Shown: one piece after another, positions 46,612 through 56,790 of the stretch
How the letters are laid out: the number at the start of each line of letters is the position of its first letter
Position numbering within the stretch: position 1 is the first letter of the stretch
NCBI RefSeq assembly: GCF_004664715.2
Contig: NC_051071.1
Coordinates: 28,885,661-28,949,660 of the forward strand
Direction: 5' to 3'
DNA: 64,000 bases
Source: Peromyscus leucopus
Lineage: Eukaryota; Chordata; Mammalia; Rodentia; Cricetidae
Position numbers and translations under genes: made by a program
The notes under the pieces: model-generated
Told to the model about the DNA's origin: nothing
What the model saw: only the letters and a program-made list of their open reading frames with translations
Database searches by the model: none

Positions 46612-46629
46612 TGGCACCCAACGAGTTGG
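46612..46629 (+). other. Primer binding site, tRNA-Lys type
   Basis: 'tggcacccaacg' is two bases after the LTR. It matches the lysine-tRNA (Lys1,2) primer site TGGCGCCCAACG with one CpG-type change. The last six positions no longer match. Confidence 0.85.
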
Positions 46630-47530
46630 CAAGAGTTTCTACCTAAAACCTGAGAAAAGATTCTAAAACAGAACTAAAACCAGCTTCCTAATTGTCTCTC
46701 TCAAATGAGCAGCAGCTGCCGGTTTGAGTTACTGGCTGGTTCCTGGCATGTGTGCTCGACATGCAGTATGGAGGGAATGAGGCCTCTGCAAGTGGCACAT
46801 TAAGCTGCATGGTGGATTTAGCCTTTGCTAGTACAAAACAAAAAGAGGTTTCTGGGCTACATGCTGCTTTGATAAGAAGCATAGACCCACTATTTCTGAG
46901 AATTGATGGCTCCCAAAGCTGGCGGAAAACGTACCACCGCCATGTTGGGAAGCTGAAGTGGGAGGAGCCAGCAGCCACAGCACCTTTTCAGTCTTAGAAT
47001 GGTGCAGTTTAAAGCAATAGGCTCAAGGTAATATAAAACATAAGCCACATAAAGATGGCTACTACACAGAGAATCTGGATTATGTTCTCTTTGATATTCG
47101 TAACTGAAGAAAAACATTTGATTACAAAAGCTGTTGAGTTATGACAAAATGTATATTTTAAAGGTAACTTGACTTCAAAATTTGGCTATAAGGATATGTT
47201 GCTTTGGAAAAGAGGCTCTGCTTTTGTTTCTACAGAAAGCCAGAGGCTATGGATTTGTTCCAGATTAAGATACATCAGGTTTCACCAGCCAAGACCACCT
47301 GGAAGGTCTCCGATGATACCATGGCCCAGATGATCCAACATCCAGAATCGTTTCAAGGCAACTGGCTCAGATGATACAGCCTCATGGACTATTCCATGAT
47401 CCTAAAAACTTTGTGTCCCCATAGATACAGTGCCCCCCTCCAGCAGGAAGTAGTAAGAGAAGCTACGCCCAAATTCCCAAATATACCAAGCTGGCTTTGG
47501 AGATATGTAAAAGTTAAAACCTTCCTTTTT

Positions 47531-47549
47531 AAAAAAAGAAAAGGGGAAG
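47531..47549 (+). other. Polypurine tract
   Basis: Nineteen consecutive purines (A-run, GAAAA, GGGGAAG) end exactly at the 3' LTR, where plus-strand synthesis is primed. Confidence 0.92.
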
Positions 47550-47939
47550 TGCTATGGGATGGTCTGTATGTCAAATTGTTCTGATTGGTCAATAAATAAA
47601 ACACTGATTGGCCAGTGGCCAGGCAGGAAGTAGGTGGGACAAGGAGAGAGGAGAATTCTGGGGAGCAGAAGGCTGAGGCAGAGAGACACTGCCAGCTGCC
47701 GCCGTGACAAGCAGCATGTGAAGACGCTGGTAAGCCACCAGCCATGTGGCAAGGTATAGATTTATGGAAATGGATTAATTTAAGCTATAAGAACAGTTAG
47801 CAAGAAGCCTGCCATGGCCATACAGTTTGTATGCAATATAAGTCTCTGTGTTTACTTGGTTGGGTCTGAGCGGCTGTGGGACTGGCGGGTGACAAAGATT
47901 TGTTCTGACTGTGGGCAAGGCAGGAAAACTCTAGCTACA
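47550..47939 (+). mobile_element. 3' LTR of the 1.74 kb element
   Basis: 390 bp, TGCTATGG...GCTACA. Collinear with the 5' LTR apart from the 19-bp unit and about ten substitutions. Confidence 0.93.
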
Positions 47940-48029
47940 GTTCATTTACCTGGTTGATAGCTGCATACATGATGATAAGCATCTGTTAAAATTTACGGCC
48001 ATGTATGTTTCAGCTCGGTGTTTCCCTGT

Positions 48030-48385
48030 GTTGCCTTTGTTGGTATGCTAGTATGCCACAACAAAATGCTGGGGACTGAATGGGGAACTGTGCAAATCAT
48101 GGTCATTTGTTTTGTCACTAGTTTGGAAGCTAGAGGTCCAAGCATGTCTGGTGAGTCACCTTGACTGGAGGTTTTCATGTGCCCAGTGAGACAGGGACCC
48201 TGGGGTTTCTTACTCTTCCTGCTAATTCTCCAGGCAAGTGGGGTTGCTGATCTAATTATGACTTTATTTAAATTTCTCATCTCTTAAAGGCTTTAACCTC
48301 CCCATAAAGTTATTCTAGAAATTAGATCTTCAGTATATGAGATTGTGGGAAAAAATAATTGAGACCCCAAAAGAAACCTATGAAC
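48030..48385 (-). mobile_element. MLT1-like MaLR LTR
   Basis: Complement blocks: 'gctagtatgccacaacaaaa', 'ggaagctagaggtccaagca', 'cttactcttcctgctaattc', 'gactttatttaaatttctca' and 'cagtatatgagattgtggga' follow the order of an MLT1 LTR on the minus strand. Confidence 0.55.
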
Positions 48386-49889
48386 TTCTTTTTTTTTTTC
48401 TTTAAAAAAGAAACAAGAAAGACATGGTTAATTTCTTCAGCATGTTTTGTTGCTAGAAATATAATGACTTAATAATATTCAAAATCTTACATTTATAAAC
48501 AAGTGCTAGCATAAATGTTCTGAAGTGTTGATTAAATGAAGCAGATGTAACAGCTTGAAACTTAATACAGTTGAGCTATTCTGGCTAGCCTAGCCTTGCT
48601 AACCATGATGCTGTAGATAGAGAAGGAGGTCAGTGGTGTTCCTTTAAATGTGGCTTGTCTTTATCTAGGTTAATGCATACCCACGTCCAACTACCATAAA
48701 TTACACTTCTCACAAATCCATTGTTCTTCTGACACATTAAAATAATTTTTCAGAATTCTGCATCAATCACCCACCTCCACATATTACATACGTGACAATT
48801 TACTGTTTAATAAAATACAATTAAATTCTTCAAAGCCAGTGCTGTATAAGAGAGACTGTCAGTGCTGGGCAAATTTGCGAAGCTCAAAATATTACTTGCT
48901 GTTTTTTTTTTTTTTTGTTCTGCTTGTGGGTTGTTTGATAGAAATCCACAGGAGATGCCATCATCCCCTGTTCCCCACTACACATATCTCTTGTGCACAA
49001 CAAGGTAGACTGTAGAAGATTCATCCCCTTCTTTTTACACCAAATATATACATCTAATATGTTTTTGAGCAAGATGGTGGGTGCTGAAGTGATGAGATGA
49101 AGGGTATAGTTTCATTTGCCATAAGAAAACTTCCACAGAACTGCTTATTTTATGTGGTATTTATAATGGTAAAACAAAAGAATTATCAGTTGCTGTCAGG
49201 GGCTGAGGAAAGGAGATGCATCGGTGCTGACTGTTAGGGTAACCTGTGCTGTTCATTGTAGACGCAGAGCAACAATGGCAAGAGAATGCCAGGCACGGGG
49301 AAAGGTGTGGGATATTGCAAAGCTTGAAAACAGCATGGTGCTTGTCTAGAACTCAGTGCACCTGGACGCCTCCTCTGATGACTAAATCCAAAAAATAAGA
49401 AGACAGACCATGCTACCACTATGTTTACAAATTTTGAATATTTGTCATTTGTGAATTTAATGAGTAAGTGACTTTTTAAACAAGATTGTACTATATTTCT
49501 CTCAAGAGGGCCACAGTGACATCTATATAGAGGGTGGTTGGAAGGGTCCCATCTTTCAAACCAAAGTCATAGGGCAACTGGTTTAAAAAGGCCAGCACTA
49601 AAACTGTTCATAATTATTTTATTAATTACTTCCGTGCATACAGAAAACATAGAAGCAGCTAATGAACTAGGTGAAAGGCATATATAAAAGGCAGATTAAT
49701 ATGTCTGTCTTCTAAAACCTTACTGTCCACTTACACAATTAAATAGATACTTAAAAATGTCAGACATCCCAATGTGTCTTATGCTTGCTCAATCCTCAAT
49801 GTATTTACTTAACAAAACAATAAATATTTCTCTCCTTTGTTAGGCATTTTAAAAAAATTTCTAAAGTATGTTTGGGTACATATTGTCAC
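48386..49889. other. Unassigned sequence
   Basis: No gene or repeat recognised. T-runs at 48389-48399 and 48902-48916. Confidence 0.5.
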
Positions 49890-50040
49890 TTGATCCCCAA
49901 ATAAGCCTCTGTAATTGAGAATGGCAGCACAGGATGAACCTAGGCTTAGGCAGAGGAAATGACTTTCTTAACAATGTAAGAACCAACAGGATCAGGATTC
50001 AAGGCAGTCATTCAGATACCCTATGTATTTCAATGTACTG
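49890..50040 (-). mobile_element. MIR SINE fossil
   Basis: 'gaggaaatgactttcttaac', 'aatgtaagaaccaacaggat' and 'caggattcaaggcagtc' align with reversed MIR ('gttaagtgacttgcccaa...gtaagtggcagagc...aggattcgaacccag'). Confidence 0.55.
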
Positions 50041-50703
50041 TGGAACTTCTCTTATGAACTATTCTTTTCCATTTCTTTTGCCCCTTAGGCTCCAATTCTG
50101 CCACATTCCCAGACCTGAGTCCATCTGCCCCTTGTGGCCTTTGTATGTACATGTCAAGCTGACTCTGGACATTTTGGTGTCAGATGGCTCCCAGACTAAC
50201 CCAATCATCCACAACGAGCTTTATGTTGTTATTTGTATCTTTGGATTTTTTCCTGTCTGGCTAGCCTCTCCCTGACATAGGGGGCCCCAAGAAACATGGT
50301 CTTCTACTTACATTTGACCTAATTTAGACTTTCAAGAGGTCAAGAACTTTTCTCACTATCAACATTTCATTTTTACTCTAACATAGATGCCTAAAAGACA
50401 TCAGGCCTTCTGATTTTGTTTCCTCTTTAAAGGACACATGTATTTGTATTATTTATAATCCTTGGGTTTGAAATTATCTCTGACTCATGGATCACTTTCA
50501 TTTTGAAATTAAATTATTCTGAATATTTTCATAAAAACAAAACTGTGAACTCACAACTCAAGGAAGGACCTTGGAATAATAATATAGGATCCTTTAGTGT
50601 CTTTCTTGTATCCTACTTACTTCAAGTAACTACCATCCCCAAATTTTTATTATTTTGTTTTTTGTGTATATATGATTGTGGTGATATTTTATTTGTGCTG
50701 AAA
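50041..50703. other. Unassigned sequence
   Basis: No gene or repeat recognised. Confidence 0.5.
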
Positions 50704-51150
50704 TGTGATATTTAATTTGTATGTTAATAAATGAAGTTTGCCTGGGAATCAGAGGTCATAGCAAGCCAGGAATAGAAGTCCAGCGGTGGTAGCACATGCC
50801 TTTTATCTGATCACATGGCAGGTAGAATCTTTGTGTGGTCGAGGACACAGCCAAGAGTGGTGACCCATGCCTTTAATCTCAGTACCAACCATAGAGACCT
50901 GGAGGTCTGTATAGACAGGCAGTGATGAGGAAGTCATATGGCTGGGCTTAGAGCCAATAAGGCAGAACAGGAAGGTAATAGAAGCACAGGTTAGACAGGA
51001 AGAAGTCTCTCTCTCTCCAGGCAAGCTACTCTGTAGTGTTAAGCTAAGGCTAGTCATGGCTATTTGCTATTTCTCTGATCTCTTTGGCTATTGCTCCTGT
51101 ATTTGTCTCTGTGTTTCTTATTTAAAAGATTGTTTAGAAATTCGTCTATA
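50704..51150 (+). mobile_element. Rodent composite LTR-like element with B1-like modules
   Basis: It starts 'tgtgatatttaatttgtatg' and has 'aataaatgaagtttgcctgg', two B1-like pieces ('tggtagcacatgcctttta' and 'tggtgacccatgcctttaat'), and the end 'tttcttatttaaaagattg', 'tagaaattcgtcta'. I know this arrangement from cricetid genomes but not its formal name. Target duplication not seen. Confidence 0.6.
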
Positions 51151-51596
51151 TGATATTGCAAATAAGTAGATATTTTGATGAATTGTTTTGACCTTTAAAT
51201 AAGAGGATATTTACATGGTATACAATAATTTATATTTTACTATTTTAAATTAAAAGCATGTATTGCTATGCTTCATCTATATTATATGTGGTATATTATT
51301 TATCATTAGGATTTTAGTATTATCTAAATATATATAAATTAGATATATATATCTAATATATAAATTAGTCTCCATTTTAGTAACAACTGCTCTAATCTTT
51401 GTTATTTCTACTACCTACCTCTTTGGGGTTTGGATTGTTTTAGCATCCTAAAGTCTATCATTAGCTTATTTATTTGAGACCCTACCAGTTTCTTCAATAT
51501 AAATACTTATAACTATTATTAATAACCCTCTTAGAACTGTGATAGATATACTCAAAAGTTATAATAAATAATGCTTTCATATTCATTTGATTCTAG
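51151..51596. other. AT-rich unassigned sequence with a 20-bp palindrome
   Basis: About 75-80 percent A+T. Perfect palindrome ATTAGATATA/TATATCTAAT at 51338-51357. Confidence 0.6.
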
Positions 51597-52915
51597 ATTT
51601 TTTTTCTTTTTTTATTTTATAATTAATTAAATTTTACATGTCAGCCACAGATTCCCCTATCCTCCCTCCTCCTACCCCCACTCCCCGCCCTTTGCCCAAT
51701 CCACTCCCTATTCCCACCTCCTCCAAGGCAAGGATTCCCCTGGGGATTCAGCTCAGCCTGGTAGATTCAGTTGAGGCAGAATCAGTCTCCTCCTCCCTTC
51801 ACCTAGGCTGAACAAAGTGTCCCAGCATAGGTCCTAGGTTCCAAAAAGCCAGCCCATACACTAAGGTCAGGTCCTAGTTCTACTGCCTGGGGACCTCCCA
51901 AACAGTTCCAGCTAATCAACTGTCCCACTTATCCAGAGGGCCTGATCCAGTTCCATGGGGGCTCCTCAGCTATTGGTTCATAGTTCATGTGTTTCCACTA
52001 GTTTGGCTATTTGTCCCTGTGCTTTTTCCAAACATGGTCTCAATATCTCTTGCTCATATAATTCCAACTCTCTCTCTGATTGGACTCCTGGAGCTCCACC
52101 TGGGGCCTGGCTGTGGATCTCTGCATCTGCTTCCATTAGTCATTGGATGAGAGTTCTATCATAACAGTTAGGGTGTTCAGCCATCAGAATAGGTTAGTTT
52201 GGGCTTTCTCTCAACCATTGCCAGTAGTCTATTGTGGAGGTATCTTTGTGGATTTCTGGGGACCTCTCTAGCACTTTGCTTTTTCCTATTCCCATGGGGG
52301 TCTTGATTTATCATGGTATCTCTTTCCTTGTTCTCTCTCTCTGTTCTTGATTCAGCTGGGATCTCCTGCTCCCCTAGGCTCTCTTTTCCCTGACCCTTGG
52401 CCTTCATTAAGGCCCCCTCATATCCAGTTTGCTCATGTAGATCTCATCCATTTCTCTGTCGTTGGGTGATCTCTGTCTTTCTTAGGGTCCTCTTTACTAG
52501 ATTGCCTCCCTGGAGTTGTGAGTATCTAGTCATCCTTTGCTTTACATCTAGTATCCACCTATGAATGAGTACATACCATGTTTGTCTTTCTGAGTCTGGG
52601 TTACCTCACTCAGGATGATTTTTTTCTAGATCCATCCATTTGCCTGCAAACCTCATGATGTCATTGTTTTTCAAAGACCTCATCCAGTTACTCTGAACCT
52701 GATAGAAGAGAAAGTAAGAAGTCATCTTGAATGCATTGGCTCTGGAGATCACTTCCTAAATATAACACCAGTAGCACAGACAATGAGAGAAACAATTAAT
52801 GAATGGGACCTCTTGAAACTGAGAAGCTTTTGTAGAGCAAAGGACACAGGCAACAAGACAAAGCGACAGCCTACAGAATGGGAAAAGATGTTCACCAACC
52901 CCACAACGGACAGAC
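51597..52915 (-). mobile_element. L1 with 5' inversion (twin-priming structure)
   Basis: 51597-52672 is the complement of a rodent L1 3' end: T-rich tail, 3' UTR ('ggggattcagctcagcctgg', 'cctggctgtggatctctgca'), then the end of ORF2 ('gagtacataccatgtttgtc', 'gttacctcactcaggatgat'). At about 52673 the orientation flips: 52675-52915 is plus-strand ORF2 from further upstream ('ctgatagaagagaaagtaag', 'ccttctaaatataacacc' region, 'ctacagaatgggaaaagat'). In the inverted piece a frame with the L1 motif 'RQPTEWEK' (about 52865) can be read. It ends near 52915 at 'TTDR'. This is the standard result of twin priming with loss of the sequence between. Confidence 0.88.
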
Positions 52916-53004
52916 TTCAAAATGACTTCAAAAGTCCCTCCATAATGTGTAGCTTCTGTAATGCTAGAAGGTGCTTTTCAGATTGCTAGAAGAGAAAAGA
53001 TAAG

Positions 53005-53141
53005 TGTGGTTATATATTGTGTAGCCTAATAAAATTTGTCTGAAGATCAGAGAGACAAAGGAACAAGCCACCCTTCTTTACTCAAAAACTCCTCAGCCTG
53101 GAAAAGTCTTCAGTTCCTGTCTCCTCATGCCTTATATTAAA
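53005..53141 (+). mobile_element. Truncated copy of the terminal-inverted-repeat element
   Basis: 'tgtggttatatattgtgtag', 'ctaataaaatttgtctgaag' and 'agagacaaaggaacaagcca' match the complement of the right end of the next element (53142-53596) for about 130 bp, then stop at 'cttatatta'. Confidence 0.75.
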
Positions 53142-53596
53142 TGTGGTGATATAGTGTGTACCCTAATAAAATTTGCCTGAAGATCAGAGAACTGAACAAC
53201 TCATTAGATTAAACATAGAAGCCAGGTAGTGGTGTCACACAAGTTTAATCCTAGCACTTGAGAGGCAGAGATCTGCCTGGATCTCTGAGTTCATAGTCAC
53301 ACTGGACTACATGAGATTGATTCACTCTAGAAGAGAAACAGAGCCAAGGAGTGGTGGTATACACCTTTAATCCCAGTATTTGAAAGTCACATGCCTTTAA
53401 TCCTAGCATTAGAAAGGTTGAGACAGGAAGTGATGGCCAGGAGGAGAAAGGCATATAATGCATGAGAAGGCAGGAACTAACTGATGGCTTTTTCAGGCTG
53501 AGGAGTTGATGAGGTAAGAGGTAGTGGCTGTAGCTTGTTCATTTGTCTCTCTAATTTTCAGATAAATTTTATTAGGGTACAGAATACATCACCACA
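53142..53596. mobile_element. 455-bp element with about 48-bp terminal inverted repeats and B1-like core
   Basis: The left end 'tgtggtgatatagtgtgtac', 'cctaataaaatttgcctgaa' is repeated inverted at the right end ('...aaattttattagggtacag', 'aatacatcaccaca'), with about 40 of the first 48 bases equal by eye. The interior holds two B1-like modules on the plus strand ('aagtttaatcctagcactt', 'acacctttaatcccagtatt'). Two LTR copies joined head to head, or a genuine foldback family, would both give this. No clear target duplication. Confidence 0.7.
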
Positions 53597-53706
53597 GATA
53601 AGAATGGTATTTATTACCTAGTCCTGGATATTGCATGCTACGTGCAATATCAACCTGGCAGGCAAATTGTATCCTATTATTAACAATAGTGGTAGATATG
53701 ACTGAC
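53597..53706 (+). mobile_element. L1 3' UTR segment, left of the 2.8 kb element
   Basis: 'ggtatttattacctagtcct', 'gcaatatcaacctggcaggc' and 'agtggtagatatgactgac' belong to an L1 3' UTR that continues at 56514 in register. The duplicated ACTGAC marks the interruption. Confidence 0.6.
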
Positions 53707-54053
53707 AGTTGTTGGAGGGCTTCTCTCCAGGTTCCACCAAGCCCTGCAGTCCCAAAGTCCACGTATAAAATAATCACTCAAACGCTTAAGTTACTTATAA
53801 ACTGTATGGCCGTGGCAGGATTCTTGCTAACTGTTCTTTTATCTTAAATTAACCCATTTTTATAAATTTATACCTTGCCACGTGGCTGGTGGCTTACCGG
53901 TGTCTTTATATGTTGCTTGTGCTGGCAGTGGCTGCAATGTCTCTTCCTCCTTCTTCCTGTTTACCCAATTCTCCTCTCTCCTTGTCCCACCTATACTTCC
54001 TGTCTGGTCACTGGCCATCAGTGTTTTATTTATATAGAGTGATATCCACAGCA
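53707..54053 (-). mobile_element. 3' LTR of the 2.81 kb element
   Basis: 347 bp. The plus strand runs from 'agttgttggagggcttc' to 'gatatccacagca'. Its outermost base has changed, so the canonical CA end now reads CT on the element strand. Confidence 0.92.
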
Positions 54054-54077
54054 CTTCCCCTTTTCTTCTTTTTTTTT
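54054..54077 (-). other. Polypurine tract
   Basis: Twenty-four pyrimidines on the plus strand (purines on the element strand, ending GGGGAAG) touch the 3' LTR. Confidence 0.92.
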
Positions 54078-55102
54078 AAAAGGAAGGTTTTAACTTTAAC
54101 ATGGTAAAATTACATATAACAAAACAATTATCAAGCATGAATTACGTTACAATATTAAAGAAGATGTACTGTCTATCTTATATTTGTGAGTTTAAGGTTT
54201 TATATCTAACTTATCTTTTATCATAACTGAGGAAATGACAACTATTTAGTCTTTAACCACATTGAAGACCTGAGAAGGAACATAATGGTACCTGAGAAAT
54301 GGTAGATGGATGCAAGCAACTTTCGGGAATCTTGCAAGAGTAGACCAAGACAGCTGGCAGCCTGGACAGTCATCTAATGTTTCTCAGTATCGTTGGTGCA
54401 TTCAAATTGGCTACAGGCCTAGAGTATATGACAGACCATTTTTATAAGCAGGAATTCTGAAAGACCATCTTACCCTGTCTTGGCAGAGTATAGTGGTTGC
54501 TTTCTTTGTGTCCCGCTTGTCCAGAAAGGACAGCATTGTATTCGTACTGTCAGCCGTCAAGGCAAGGGCAGTTCTTTGCCCAGTAGGCCATTTTGTGCCA
54601 AGAAGACAAACTTCCAAATGGAAATGTCTTAGAAGCCCAACATTCTCTCCAGATCAAATTGGTGCAGCCATGAGCAATTGTGTCTCACGTCAACAGAATT
54701 CTAAGTTATTTAAATGCCATATTCTCTAGGTCTATAAAGTGTTTGAAGATTACCTATCTATCTGAAATATATCTATGTATACCTAGAAGACTTAACTAAC
54801 ATGGCTACAAATATGATTATTATAGATGACTAATTATTAATCTATTTTTAATTATATTACAATTTTAAATGAGTTACATAAACACAATACCTCAAACAAG
54901 AATATATATATATACAGTATAACAAAATTAACTTCAAGTTTGTATCAATAAACTAAAATTTATACCAATGTAAAACATTTTAAACACGTTGTTCTTTAAA
55001 AGTAGGTTCATTAATCTACCCTTTTATCTTATCATCTCTATATCCTCCTATATATCTATATCATATCCCCTTTTCTTTTTTAGAAAGAGATCACATTTAT
55101 AA

Positions 55103-55417
55103 TCAACCTGTTTTAAATAAAAATATTGGTTTTTCTCTGTCCCACACCAGAGGGCTCTTCTGATTTGGGACACAAGAATCTCTTAACCATTTTTTTAAAG
55201 CAATATGTCTGGGTTTAGAGGGGGAGTGAGCCAATTCCACCTCTAAAGCCAGCTTGGTATATTTGGGAATTTGGGCATAGCATCTCTTACTACTTCCTGC
55301 TGGAGGAGGGTGCTGTATCTTATGGGGACTCAAAGAAAATATGGGGTAGTCTGTGAGGCTGTATTGTGTGAACCAGTTGCCTTGAAACTGCTCTGGATGT
55401 TGGATCATCTGGGCCAT
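55103..55417 (-). CDS. 104-codon open frame in the mys-like interior
   Basis: ATG-initiated frame, product starting MAQMIQHPEQFQG and ending PIFLFKTG. Function unknown; no retroviral capsid, protease or polymerase motif is visible, and no signal peptide or membrane segment. The sequence of the 1.74 kb element aligns with its first half, but there the frame meets a TGA about 18 codons in. The frame is thus not conserved between the two copies in this window. It may be a decayed piece of an ancestral retroviral gene or chance. Not called as a gene. Confidence 0.2.
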   Translation of the reverse strand: MAQMIQHPEQFQGNWFTQYSLTDYPIFSLSPHKIQHPPPAGSSKRCYAQIPKYTKLALEVELAHSPSKPRHIALKKWLRDSCVPNQKSPLVWDREKPIFLFKTG

Positions 55418-56146
55418 GGTGTCATAGGAGACCTTTCAGGGGGTCTTGGCTGGTGAAACCTGATGTATCTTAATCTGGAACATATCCACAGCCTCTGGCT
55501 TTCTGTGGAAACAAAAGCAGAACCTCTTTTCCAAAGCAACATATCCTAAAATCCAAATTTTGAAGTCAAGGTACCTTTAAAATATACATATTGGTTTAAT
55601 CTTTTTCGATCAAATTTTTTTTTTTTTTTGCAGTTAAAAATCCCAAAGACAACACAATCCAGATTGTCTGTGTAATATTCATCTTTACGTGGCTTTTTTA
55701 TATTAATTTATCTTTTTTGTCTTTTTAAAGCCTACGTATTGTGAATCTATTGCTTTAAACTGCAGTATTCTAAGACTGAAACAGCGCTGTGGCTGCTGGC
55801 TCCACCCATTTCAGCTTACCAACATGGCGTTTTCCGCTAGTTCTGTGAGTCATCAAGTTTCAGAAATAGTCGGTCTAAGCTTTTATCAAAGCAGCGTATA
55901 GCCCAGAAACCTTTTTTTTTTTTTTAAATACTAGTAAAGACTAAATCTACCACACAGCATACTGTGCCACTGGCAGACACCTCATTACCGCCATACTGTT
56001 GGTCAAACGCAAACGCCAGGAACCTACCAGTAGTTCAAACCCGTGTTTTGTGGTGTCTAGCTGCACTTATGAGCCATGAAGCAGGAACCTGGTTTTGGCT
56101 CTGTTTAGAATTGGTTATTAAATATTGTCAGGTTTATGTTGGAAAC

Positions 56147-56164
56147 TCGAGCCGTTGGGCGCCA
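56147..56164 (-). other. Primer binding site, tRNA-Lys type
   Basis: The complement reads TGGCGCCCAACGGC and begins two bases inside the 5' LTR. The first 12 bases are a perfect match to the Lys1,2 primer site. Confidence 0.92.
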
Positions 56165-56166
56165 TT

Positions 56167-56513
56167 TGTTGCTGGAGGGCTTCTCTCCAGGTTCCACCAA
56201 GCCCTGCAGTCCCAAAGTCCACGTATAAAATAATCACTCAGACGCTTATATTACTTATAAATTGTATGGCCGTGGCAGGATTCTTGCTAATTGTTCTTTT
56301 ATCTTAAATTAACCCATTTTTATAAATCTATACCTTGCCACGTCGCTGGTGGCTTACCGGCGTCTTTACATGCTGCTTGTCCTGGTGGTGGCTGCAGTGT
56401 CTCTTCCTCCTTCTTCCTGTTTCCCCAATTCTCCTCTCTCCTTGTCCCGCCTATACTTCCTGTCTGGTCACTGGCCATCAGTGTTTTATTTATATAGAGT
56501 GATATCCACAGCA
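56167..56513 (-). mobile_element. 5' LTR of the 2.81 kb element
   Basis: 347 bp, TGCTGTGG...CAGCAACA on the minus strand. A TATATAAATAAAAC segment lies about 20 bp inside the 5' end. Confidence 0.92.
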
Positions 56514-56790
56514 ACTGACCCTGTGGGTTAACCAAATTCTTTCTGATTAGATTGAGATCCAAACTATAGGAAGGAATTAATTGAACTGTAAATCTGGTCA
56601 AAAGCCAATGGTTAAGGAAGTTGTAGCCCTAGGGTTGAGCCCCCATTGTTTTGTTATGCTGTCAAACTGTCTTTAAAATATTGTGTTTATTCCTATATAC
56701 ATGTGATTCTCTCAACCTTGGTCAGACAGGCTACATTTTACATTGAACAGTGGTTAATGCAGAGATTTATACCTGGTCAAAGTGATGAGA
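56514..56790 (+). mobile_element. L1 3' UTR segment, right of the 2.81 kb element
   Basis: It resumes 'cctgtgggttaaccaaattc' and continues 'aagccaatggttaaggaag', 'tgctgtcaaactgtcttta', 'agtggttaatgcagagattt', 'acctggtcaaagtgatgaga'. The blocks around 56660-56780 recur at 57790-57915 in a second L1. Confidence 0.7.

Larger units (their letters stand above)
46201..47939 (+). mobile_element. Complete non-autonomous mys-like LTR retrotransposon, 1.74 kb
   Basis: It has a 5' LTR, a tRNA-Lys primer site, about 940 bp of internal sequence, a polypurine tract and a 3' LTR. The flanking hexamers GTTCAC (46195-46200) and GTTCAT (47940-47945) are a target duplication with one change. The internal sequence matches that of the 2.8 kb element at 53707-56513 (opposite strand) at both ends but lacks about 1.2 kb of its centre. 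The join lies near 47495-47510, where the matching left block ends at 'aagctggctttggag' and the block next to the polypurine tract begins. No gag, pol or env frame is present, so movement would depend on proteins from other elements. The two LTRs differ by about ten substitutions by eye, so it is not a very recent insertion. Confidence 0.93.
53707..56513 (-). mobile_element. Complete mys-like LTR retrotransposon, 2.81 kb
   Basis: Minus-strand element with two 347-bp LTRs, an intact 12-base core of the tRNA-Lys primer site, about 2.1 kb of internal sequence and a long polypurine tract. It is flanked by an exact 6-bp duplication ACTGAC (53701-53706 and 56514-56519). Length, LTR size, primer type and 6-bp duplication fit what I remember of the mys family of Peromyscus (about 2.8 kb, LTRs about 340 bp). 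The identification is from memory. The interior has no recognisable gag-pol; the longest frame is 104 codons. The LTRs differ at about 18 of 347 positions by eye, so this copy seems older than the one at 46201-47939. Confidence 0.93.

Noticed and set aside
46175..47752. Similar short frames repeated at 46175-46422 and 47389-47752
   Set aside because: They are antisense translations of the two LTRs of the same element, which is why they look alike.
53889..56531. Repeated frames with 'LPPSSC.PNSPLSLS' (53889-54107 and 56291-56531)
   Set aside because: They are the LTRs of the 2.81 kb element read on the antisense strand.
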